Source: Phoronis australis (lineage: Eukaryota > Phoronida > Phoronidae). Taken from it: 64,000 nt of DNA. Under the pieces are notes generated by a model. The model was not told the DNA's origin, searched no databases, and saw only the letters and a program-made list of their open reading frames with translations. The stretch's first letter is position 1. Every line of letters begins with the position of its first letter. A program made the position numbers and the translations under genes. The stretch covers positions 157,358 through 221,357 of the forward strand of contig NMRA01000626.1 of the NCBI GenBank assembly GCA_002633005.1. The letters are read 5' to 3'. Of the stretch, positions 11,780 through 22,640 are shown one piece after another.

Positions 11780-12907
11780 TTTTGATGCGCCCACATTATT
11801 ATTTATATGTGGGTGCATGTTGCCGTCATCTCTGTCTGGATGTCCTGGCATCCAGTGTCCGGCGTCTGCAGCTGGATCTCTTAAACCCCTCACAGGATCT
11901 TGATGAGATTTCACAGATGTGCTCTTATGAAGCTGACGATGAATTTCGGACCTATCCACTTGGGGTGTCCCCCCTAGTGTCAATTTTAGTTTTTTAATGT
12001 TTACTCCTGTATCTTCAAAGCTGCTCAACGGATGTCCATAAAATTTGGCAGATAGGCCTCTATTAGGGAGGTGACGCTATCCATTCGTTTTTCGGATTGA
12101 TTCAAGGTATTTTGCGCAATTTAGTGGCCATTTTTATTGTTCTCCAGTCCATTTTTGGCGTATGCTCCTCTGTCAATCAAACCACCCTAAGGATGATTGT
12201 GGAAATTGTCATGTATGTTCCTACTGTGAAGTGGATGGCTGTCTTTGATTTTCCGATGACCTTGACTACTGTGGCGCCTCGTAGTGGCAATTTTGTTTTA
12301 TTTAGGCCAATGGCTGTATCTCCCAAACTCTCTGCAAGATCTTTATCAAATTTAATAAGTGTATTTATATGAAGCTGACAACAGATGGTGACGACTTTCA
12401 GAAGAATCCGACAAACGCTGTGGCCCCTAGTGGCAATTTTTTTTTCTCTTTTCCTCTTTTTCTCTCCAATTCAAGCTCCTTGACGGTTTTTTGTGAAATT
12501 TCTTGAATAGCTTTCTATTGAAACGATGATATGTTCCTGTTTTCGAATGGACTTGATGTATTTTGTGCCACCTAGTGGTCATTTTTACTTTTTGTAGTTC
12601 GTTTTTTGTGTCTGCCCCTCTATCAACCAAAATAAAAATTGACATATATGTTCTAAGTGTGAAAAGGACAGGTGACGATTTTCCGACTTCAACTACCATG
12701 GTGGCTCCTAGTGGCAGTTATGTTATTTTTGCGCCCATAGCTCCCCAGGAGCAAGTTCATTTTGTCCGTTTCCTCTGTTTCTCTGAAGTTCCCTTATGGA
12801 TTTTTGTGATAGTGGCCATTTGTATGATACAAATAAACACCCCTAGAAGCACACTGTTTGCGGTGCCTTTGTGGGCGTATTTCAACGCTCTGAGTTGCTC
12901 TTGTTAA
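11780..12907 (+). mobile_element. Hairpin-ended dispersed repeat, copy A
   Basis: A 1.13-kb repeat whose left end is an imperfect palindrome (CCCACATTATTA, then TTTATATGTGGG, near 11790-11813) and whose right end is CAACGCTCTGAGTTGCTCTT. In between, a module recurs several times: a 'cctagtggca' block, a 'gtatctcccaaac' phrase, 'gatctttatcaaat', and a pyrimidine-rich run. The copy at 57245-58440 is in opposite orientation with the same order of landmarks and both ends. There is no transposase. Hairpins at both ends recall Helitron-like or foldback elements, but neither class is established. Confidence 0.6.
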
Positions 12908-15900
12908 TTAGAACTGTCAGCTTCTTTTAAGCACCCTTTTGTTTTTGTAATTGTTTGCACTTTGCAATATTACTAAACGTTTGACACCAGATTCCAAAGG
13001 TAGTGCCCTGCACGTATGCTCCAGTGTGGAAAAACAAATTCTAAACATGCATGTAGCGCGATTCATTGTAAGGGGGTTGTAAGTTTTTACAGGGAGGCTT
13101 GGAATGTTTGCGATAATGTTTTTCCTTATGGATTAAGTTTTGGATACTAATTGCATTATATAGCTGTATTTTGGTGGTTTACTCCCCTGCTTTCATCTTC
13201 CTCAGTCCTTTACTTGTGGCATATAATTGGGCATGAGTACCCATATTATAAAAACTGACACGAGACTGATACTGAATGTTGGATAGCGATACTCATTTGA
13301 TAGTGATGCAAGTACACAACACATGGGAAGAACATTGACTGAGGCATTGGGTAGTGTTGTTTTCATATTTAAATACCTTCGTCTTCTATTGCTGTATTCA
13401 GTAGTGTCAGGAACTGGGGTCTGTTTCATGATATGGGACTTCTGACTCTATTCAGAAATGTGGTCTTACACTTCACACAACTATTTCTGAAAATAGCTAA
13501 ATCTCTGAGAATATCCCCAAAAATGCAGTCGCTGAGAATATACCCACAAATGTCCAGGTACTGAGATAATTTGTATAAATAATTTCTAGTAATTGTAAAG
13601 TGGAAACACAAGACCTAATTTCTGACTGTCTTACTCTTACATAACTTTGTACCACACTGACCCCTGGTACACATCCCAGTGCATCACGTTTACATAAATG
13701 TGCCATACATTCAGGGATTCAAGTAGCAGTTGTGCCTTGGTGGTTTGGACTAAGGCCAAACAAATTACATATTTGGTTCTGGTCTCTACCAATTTATTTT
13801 GCAACCTGCTGGGTCACAGCATAAATTTTCACAAAAACAACCTTACATTTATATCTGTTGATTTTGCCTGACTCACTTCAGGCAGTTTGGTGAAGTTTAA
13901 CATGCCTGATTTTACTCTTCTTTTCATCTTTTACTGGATAAATTTTGTCTTTACTTGACGTTGTCAATGTTTTGAATTTTCTAATTGTTAAATATGTTTG
14001 CATGCAACTAGTGTGTGTTCTTTGTAAACTACAGGACTTCACATCCTTTTGACAGTTGTACTGATTAGGTTAAATTCTGAAAGGTAGACGTGTGGTATTG
14101 TGATGTCCCATATGTTCTTTGGAGTTGAAACTTTAATTTGATGTTGCCCTGTATTAGTATGAAACAGTGTTGTTGCAATGTGGGAGTAATTTTTGCATGA
14201 TTGTTAAGATAGATTTCACTGTTATTGAATATTTGTTGTCTGTGTGATATTCAGGCAAATAGTGGAAAAAGGTAACATTTAAAAATATGCGAATAAGCTG
14301 TTCTGTTACTTTCATGCAAGCTCATTTTGATTCGATTTTTGAAACATGCCTTGAACTGTTCCCAATGGTTGTATCTTATGAAATGATCTATGTAGACTAA
14401 CACCGTTTCCATGAGTCATTGCCGACTTGTTTTGCACCAACATTACGGCTTGGAGTTTACTGTTTCAGAGGATTTCCTCTTTTTTGGTTTTGATTTCCTC
14501 TTACTTGATTTCCAGTTTCCCCTTTTTTTCGTCTATTTTTCTCATTATTTTGACTTGATTCCTGCAAAAACGTTTATTTCAGTTAAATTTTACAACACAA
14601 AAAATATTTCCGTCACACAAGCCTATTAGTGGAACAGTACATCACCTAGAAATTTATCCCTGTTTTTCTAATTGGCCATTCCAAGTTCTGTAACATTTTA
14701 AACCTAAGATTTACCATTATATAACTTGCACACTTCCGGACTGTACATTTTGTTGATGTGAGAGCGAGATCTCCTTTCCAGAAAGTGAAACCAGCTACCA
14801 AATACAAGTAGATGAGATGTCTTAGAAATATCATTAGCGCCTTGTGAATGCCATCGTTTCTTGATAAACTGGCAGGTGTGCGTGGCATTGACATAACAGT
14901 CTTAAAATCCGAAAGGAATTGGGGAAGTTGTGCATGTATCTAGTGAGTTGTGCAAGATGAGTAGCCAACTCCATCACAGACTGGTTCTCAGTGATGTCAG
15001 ACTTGTAGAAAGATTTGTACTCAGTAAATGTGTTGCAAGAATACGTGCTGGTATTGTCACTTTAGTAAATACTTGTCAGTTTAGGTTTACAACTTCAATA
15101 ATAGGAGTTTTAGGAATTCAGTTATTTTTGATTCTCTAGTTTGTCAAATTAATTCATTTTCCCCAAATATAAGTAGTTAACTTTAAAGTTACTTCTCGTA
15201 GTAAGTTTAGCAACAGAGTTGTTAAATGTGATGAAGATTCCAACAAATGAATGATCCTGAGTTGTTTGTTCAATGTCTGGGTAATTCTTCAAAAGATACA
15301 AATAAGACGTCCTTTCTAAGACGCCTAACAGTGAAAATTGGAACTTAGTCTGGAATCAAACTGGACAAGCAATTCAATGATGTGGAAGACGAATCAGTCA
15401 ATCCTGCAAATTACAATTATTGTAATTTTCAAAAAATTCTAGATTCGTTGAAATTCATCTCACTGTCCATATCGTAGAAACACCAAAATCCTAAACACCT
15501 AATGGAACACACACAAAAATTAAGCGCTTTAATTAATGTACGATGTCATATTTACAAAACTGTATACTACATGTATTTACAAGGTACATGTGCTTCGTTA
15601 CCTAGCTCAGACCCCCATAAGAGAGACTTAAGGGATTCTACGTCAAACTGCTGCTTTTTCATGTACAGAGTATTTAGGAAATGTTCAATTTCATTGAAAC
15701 ATGGAAACATGTCTTGCCAACAGTAGTCCTGGCATACTGTATGTACTTGTCATAGGAAATGCTATGTTTATGTGTTAGTCTGGAATATTTTATTGTTACT
15801 CGAGAGCCTAATAGAAATTTGATTAGTTCAAGAGAGAGCTAAAAGAAAAAATCTCACGTTTTCCTGGGAGAGCCATCCCTTGGAAAATACAAGCTTTAAG

Positions 15901-16530
15901 GTCATTCTAAACACCCTCATTTATCCAGGCCTTCCTATAGTTATTCACAAAAAAGTAAAGTAGGAACAGAGATAGTGACCATTGAATGTTGAATTTATGA
16001 AGATGTGATTTGCACAAACTTATGTTGGGTTATGCCTCAACCTTACAATCTGGAAAGAAATCGCAATGCAAATATAAAAACTGAGTGAAAGAAAATTGAA
16101 CTGAAATGCTACCGTAATCATAAAATGAAGGTGGAATAATTTGAGAAAAAAGAAGCACAAAGTAGGAACAAGTCCAAAAGGTAGGAAATTATAAACTAGT
16201 TTGGAAGCTTGATTTGTTGGCAAGTTAGGAATTAAAAACAATGAGGGTTTAACGCAAGAGTTTGTAGAACTACCACTGGCTAGTATATTTCTAGTGGATC
16301 TTGGTGTGTCAAGTTTAAAGTTGTTCATCTTTGAATTAATTTACATCGAATAAATTAAGTAATGAGGATTTTTTATTCTACTGATTTGCCACATATAATG
16401 CATTTAGTAACTACGAATGAATGAAGACCTTGATACTGTTCACAAGGTGGCTCTGTGAAAAACTAATTTTGTTTAAAGTACATTTTAAAGCAGTCATGAG
16501 GATACAGGGTACCTAAACTACTAGGTTAAC
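12908..16530. other. Gene-poor spacer
   Basis: Apart from a MITE-like copy at 13450-13630 I see no supported gene, RNA or tandem array. The short open frames are AT-rich and lack recognisable domains. Confidence 0.4.
13450..13630. mobile_element. MITE-like element, copy 2
   Basis: The left end TTCAGAAATGTGGTCTTACA (13451) and the reverse complement of the right end, AGTCAGAAATTAGGTCTTGT, are imperfect terminal inverted repeats matching those of the copy at 6209-6402. The interior contains ctctgagaatatacc and gagataattt, both also present near 60590. Confidence 0.55.
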
Positions 16531-17279
16531 TGACTGCTAAAGGGTGTAGGACGCAAAAACATGACTCGCATAAACAACATTCACTGACTCGCATTCACAG
16601 GATTGGCTACCAAAACATGACCCATTCACCCAAAACACAGTCTTGGCCTCACATTCACGTAGAAACGCGGACCGCCAAACCTGGTTCACTCCAATAAAGC
16701 ATGCCAAATGCATGGTCATGGACTCGTCAGCTTCCTGAGTGGGTAAGTAGTGCGAAATAGTGATTATTACTACGCAGAAAGGGAATTGATCAACCTTCTT
16801 GTATTTGGCAACACCCTTGCCTACAAGCTTGTTTTAAGTACAACTTAAAATTTGAACAAACAAATATTTCAAGTCGTGCTAAAATCCATTTCAGAGGTTC
16901 TTTTCTTACTGCGCATCAACTTAATAGTAAACAGGTCATAAACATCAACATCAATAAACTGTAGAACAAATGAGCAATTTAAATAATGTTTATTGTTTCT
17001 AATTTACAACAATTGCATCACATTACAGACGGTCATATGATCAAAATTATACTTAATTTCGAACCCATTACACAGCTGTCAAAGCAGACTTCCACATTTT
17101 ATCTGTAAACTGAGTTTGGCGCTCCGTGTAATGTTTCTACGTCAATGTGAGTCGGTGACCTTGTATTTTGGCTTAATGGGTCATGTTTTGAGAGGTCCAT
17201 CCTGTGTATGCCAGCCAGTTAACAGTGTTTGCAGTATGCGAGTCATGTTTTTGCATCGGACACTGTGTTTAGCAGTCTG
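16531..17279. mobile_element. Foldback-type element with ~150-bp terminal inverted repeats
   Basis: The left arm, about 16533-16685, and the right arm, about 17110-17277, are inverted copies of each other. Shared landmarks, read inward from each end, are ACTGCTAAA, GCAAAAACATGACTCGCATA, CACAGGAT, CAAAACATGACCCATT, ACGTAGAAAC and a final GCCAAAC. The unpaired centre is about 425 bp of AT-rich DNA without a recognisable ORF. Flanks ggttaac and taacc may hint at a target duplication but are not convincing. This is a non-autonomous DNA element with long inverted repeats. Confidence 0.7.
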
Positions 17280-17741
17280 ATAACCGTGTAGTTAAGGTAT
17301 CTTTGGATACTTCTCCCATGAAAGTGAACAGGCTTCTGTTCTCAATTTATTCAAATACCAAAAAGAGGCCGATTCTATATCACTGTGCCACCTAGTGAAT
17401 TTCAAGAATTCATTGTCCTGGTGCAGCAACAAACTGTCAGTGTTCAAATTGATAGCAATACAGCTGTTATTATGAAATATACATAACATCACATTCAACA
17501 AAACTCGAACAGTGACACTGATGAACACAAGCCTTGGGGATAATGTCAAATCTACATATCTGTTACCAATTTCTTCTTCTGGCTGTTACCAGCTTCAGTT
17601 TACTGCTTTCAGACTCTAGTACATTACTGGAGATATTTTTTGACAACCAGAAAGGCAAGATGAATTGTTTTCCAACTATTAGCCAGTTGTTTATAAATTA
17701 AATAGAGACAGTGTGCAAGAAGGATTCCCGGCCACAACATC

Positions 17742-17747
17742 TTTATT
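17742..17747 (-). promoter_or_regulatory. EXOC4: Poly(A) signal of EXOC4
   Basis: TTTATT on the plus strand reads AATAAA on the minus strand, about 155 bp past the EXOC4 stop codon. It is the first such hexamer after the stop, implying a short 3' UTR. Confidence 0.6.
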
Positions 17748-17901
17748 CCATGCGATTACTGAAATCACATGGTGACCAAAGCAACAAGTCACAGCAGCAC
17801 CATATATGATTCCTAGTGAAGACGCCCTTCAAGAATAAATAATGCAAGAGACTTCACATGCAAAACCTGTGCCACGAAACACTCTAACTGCAAGAGATGC
17901 C

Positions 17902-20900
17902 TCACACGTGATGAATGTGCTGCTCACGAATGACACTCCTCAATTTCTCTTTCTGTTTCTCAAACAGCTTCACGTTGGCTCCCGGGGTACTCCTGTTGAG
18001 TAGACTCATGGCGTCCAGATATTCAAGCTCACTAAATTGAGCACCCTGCTCCATGACCTGGGCCAAGATTTCCTAAAGACAAAAGCCAAAATTTTTCACG
18101 GAATGACATGATTGGCTAATCAATTACATGATTGCGTATTAAAGAAACTTTAATCCACTTTTCGTCTAACTTTTGATTCAAGGCACGAACCATAATGAAT
18201 ATATCTTTTCTTGTTGTTTACTCAACTTGGAGATGATTCATGGGTTTGGGACAACTGAGAGATCACATCGCCAATGAACCCCCCGTGAGTGGTCTACCAC
18301 ACAAATGGTGTCGACAGTGAGGTAGCTAGGGGTCTATGCAGGAATATTTGTGCATGACTTTCATATTTATCAATCCAGTGAAGCGCACTATGGCTTTCAA
18401 ACCATAATATTGATGAGATCTAGCTTGCTTGCGAGCATTGAGGGTAAACAACACAACAACCATTTAACATTGAAAGGTATTGTCAGATTTGTTACCTGCA
18501 TAAACAAATTAGTTAAGAACCATCTTTAAAATGAAAAAATCCGACCACAATCCGTATTTTCCTAATAATGACTACTTCATTGTGAGCTCACTATTCAAGT
18601 TGACCAATCTTGTATTCTCAACTGGTCATTCAAGTGATCTAAATGAAAATTTATGATGGCCATGGGGGTGGGGGCTTTATGGCCACTTCAACAGTCATAT
18701 AGGCACATCATAACAAATCGTCAATGTTTTCAAAATCGAGGGTACAAAATTACACACATCCCTTCTATTTCAGAGAATGCAAACAGTTAACAGTTGCCTT
18801 GGGTTTCACAAGAATTATTACACAAAGCACTTCACAGTAACTTTAATATTCAATAATTTGTGCATGCTGGTTCCAGTATATAGTGTTTTGAAACAACAGC
18901 TGTGTCTTAGAAATTGAAAGTTAAATGAAATTAAAATGTCCTTTTCTTGGGACCAACGAAGGCAGAAAACAATACACAAAACTGAGATGGAACTTCACTG
19001 AAAACTACACTGTCTCAGGCTGGACACCAAACAACCATTGGCTTGTGTATCAAGAGGCTTTCAAGCAGTGAGTAATGACTTCTAAAACATGTCCTACAAT
19101 GGCTTTATGTCAGACTGTCTATGACCGAGTTCACCATTAATTACTAATTATTGACTATGATGTGTACGTACGCCGGGGTTTGAGTAGAGCAGTTCATAAT
19201 ATTGTCGGGCGTGGTCCAGATCAGCTTCTCGTGACATTGTAATGTTGGTCAGCTGCTGCTGGACGGCAAAAATGTTACGGCACCTGAAGTAAGACCAAAT
19301 CATGAGTAAACAAAAAGACACATGCGGTAATTCTCCACTAATTTTGCACAACATGAATTAATATTTTTTCCAATAGCTGGGTTACGTAAACTTACAACTT
19401 TGTAGTTGCTTGGTGTGCAAAGTTAACTGAGTAACCAAGCATCGTCAACTGTCGTGTGTGAATTTGACGGAATGTGGCCTACAGGTTGCCAACGTGATCC
19501 ATTTAACAGAATGTGGCCTACAGGTTGCCAACGTGATCCATTTAACAGAATGTGGCCTACAGGTTGCCAACGTAATCCATTTAACAGAATGTGGCCTACA
19601 AGTTGCCAATGTAATCCATTTAACAGAATGTGGCCTACAAGTTGCCAATGTGATCCATTTAACAGAATGTGGCCTACAAGTTGCCAATGTGATCCATTTA
19701 ACAGAATGTGGCCTACAGGTTGCCAATGTGATCCATTTAACAGTTTCCACTGCATTGTTTAAACACTCTTTGTGAAACATCTCTCATCCAGGGTCACCTT
19801 TGTCATCTCACGTTTACAGCAACATGAGAAATCCCACAGGAATGGATAATTTAAGTGGTGAATATACAATGTTACGACCTTCTTAACATATTATGTTACA
19901 GAGATGCATATGGCAGGGTTTTGCTTCATAATTTCCCAAGTGCATACAACTGAAGGCCTAAATATTTTTACAAATCTGCACAAAATGAGTTGAGTGAGCT
20001 AAATAAGAATTACAGACTGTACAAAATACGAACAAAAGAGAGAAAAATATTCAGTACACGCCACAAAACAATCCAGAATTCCCCGTCACAATGGCTGAGC
20101 TTGAGCAGATTTCCCTTATCATGATGGCTGAGCACAAGTGCAATGCACTACCTGAGAAACTGGAAGGCTCCGTTGCTAATTAAGACTTCCATCCCAAAAA
20201 TGACCCATAATTCCCCATAATGATTAGCAACAGTAAGCTAAACTCCTCGTCATGACGGCCGAATGCAACCACCATGCATGATACAACTTCTACCAACGGT
20301 AATAACCCTGACATTCAGGATATTTGTGCCCCTATTCGCTAATTTCTTTTACAATGCATCTAGACTTAAAAAATTCAAAGATGGCCAATATTGAATTTTC
20401 AATTTTAAAAACAGAAATGTTGGTCATTTGCCTTACTTTAGTTTGTTTACTTTGAAATTCATACGCTAAACAGGAGTGTTGATTTACGATTAGCAGTTAA
20501 CTCATCCAACACTTTCAGCCAAGCCCCTGAATAGTGAGTAGCTCACTTCAATCTGTGACAACACCATCAAGCCTTTAATGTGCCGAGGATTTCACTGGAT
20601 ACTCTAAGGTAAACAGTGCATGCTTTCTCGTCTACTTGTGTGCAAATCCTGTTAGCGTAAGATTTGACTAATGTGGTCAGAGTATATGGAACAATGGGTC
20701 ACTACTCATCATGACACTGAAATGAAATTTTGTTCAATATTTTGGCATGTACTGTAGGGCCAACCGTTAAATAATTGAAGAAACTGCTTGACCAGTAGGC
20801 CTACCATTACATTGCATGCCATTGGTCAGATTTACATCACTTTGTAAAACAATCAGTGTGGATCACCGCAGAAGTGTATGCTACTTACATCTTTTTTACC

Positions 20901-22640
20901 CCGTTGTCATTAATGCGCTTTAAGTGATGAGTACTGGCCACCAAAATTGAGGCCACCAGGTGGCCAAGTCCCTCAAACATATACCTGAAATAATGAGACA
21001 ACTCAAGTATCAGACATTGCTGCATATTTTGAACTTAACTCGCAGACACTGCTCTGGTTTGTGTAACTATCAACTTAGTCTCAGTAAAAACAGCCTCTGT
21101 TTTCAGAAAACATGTTCAACACGGACAAGCTTCTCTTGATAATTAAATGTAATTGACAGTCACAAGATGGTTCTTCTCAAAGATATCGTTTGTAAAATAG
21201 ATACGAGTCTGTTGAAACTAAAATGTTGCACGTTTTCACTTTCTATCTACTGAAAATGATACGAGTACAATCATGGCACCTCACACAGGTTCTCATATTG
21301 CCAAACCCAAAATTAGTAACTGTCTTTTTGGGTTATTGCAACTCCACATCTTACTGTTAATAAAATTAAGACTAAATATTATTTGTGGATGCTTGTCTCT
21401 TTTTCTATCTTTTTCAAATTAGTCTACTTGAAACTGAAGGGCATCCATGTTTTGACATCAATTGCTTTTGAGGGAAAATTTTTTCTGGAAATGAATAGCA
21501 AAGTGCGACGAAGTGCACCGCCCCCTGTTGGCCAAGACGTACTTGAACTTGGACAGCTGCAGACTCTGGTTCAGGGCCTCTTCAATGATTGACAAATCTC
21601 TGTTCAGTCGGATAACATTAGAGTCAGGCTCCATGTCATCTATTGCACAGTAGTAGTTGGACTGCAATCACAATACAGTATCATTAAACTGTCAAAACAA
21701 CAAATAGGTGCACACTGAAGATGAATGGATATGATCAAATAACATCCCACCTTCCAAGTTCCCAATAATGTGAAACTCCCGAAAGCGGAAAATCATAAAT
21801 TAAATAAATGCACAAGGTTTTTAATTTGGTCCTGGTAAAATATCAAGTTTAGGATGCAATGCAGCACACAATATAACCAACCATTTTCAAGTTCTGTACG
21901 TTAACTACCACTTGATAATGTTTAGAAATGTGGTGGACATTCACAACCATTAAGAAGCCTTTCAAAAAATCAGTTTTGGCCAGAATATGGTCTGAAATTG
22001 GCAAGACTCTACAGAAACATAGTTTGTAGCACAGAAAGTAGCATCCTACTGACTGGTAAGGATTGAATATGACTTGCCAAGAGTAGACAATTGCGAGTTA
22101 ATAACTGTAGGAGAAACAATTTGGGCACATAAAAATGGCCACTATGTGGTGCAAAATACCCCAAATCCATCCGGAAATGGGAAGATAGTGTCATGTCTCT
22201 AATAGATGCCTATCTGCCAAATATCCTGGCGCATGAAAATCACAGACCAAGTGAGGCTGGTCGTAAAAAAGAAAGCAGGATTTCGACTCATTTCAGCTGC
22301 CATCAGCTGATTTTCTAAGTTTTTGAAAATAAGCATTGGACAACTAAAAATAAACTAAAAATACCGCCTCAAAAATCACAGAAAATTCACAGATCAGAAC
22401 CATTTATGCTATATTTTGGCCTTAACCTGGGTTTAAGCAGAATTGTGCAAGTAAAAGTCACTCAATAACAGGCATAATCGCTGGTTGACTTACCTGCTTG
22501 GCAACTGGCATCAGGAAAAAGAAACAGTGAACTCTGACCTCCAAGTGTAGCACAAGCAAGCAGAAATCAGCAAGTTCGCGGAAATCAGCAGCCAAGGCAA
22601 CAATGGGGTCAAGGGCTGTCACTGACAGTGGAGGCTTGTC
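17902..22640 (-). CDS. EXOC4: EXOC4 exon block 4 (five exons) with the stop codon
   Basis: The exons are 22640-22494 ([20 protein letters not shown]), 21661-21543 ([19 protein letters not shown]), 20984-20889 ([17 protein letters not shown]), 19283-19172 (NLT-type block [20 protein letters not shown]) and 18072-17902 (last exon, stop at 17904-17902). This is the most conserved part: the C-terminal exons align with the human protein almost residue by residue. The tail ends [11 protein letters not shown] and is about as long as the human C-terminus. A 39-bp tandem repeat lies in the intron just upstream of the 19283 exon. Confidence 0.95.

Noticed and set aside
12097-12907. Hydrophobic open frames in copy A of the dispersed repeat
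   Set aside because: They are not conserved in frame in the inverted copy at 57245-58440 and follow the pyrimidine-rich repeat modules.
19423-19780. Four overlapping ORFs of 100-111 codons on both strands
   Set aside because: They are produced by a 39-bp tandem repeat that stays open in several frames; there is no domain, start context or splice support.
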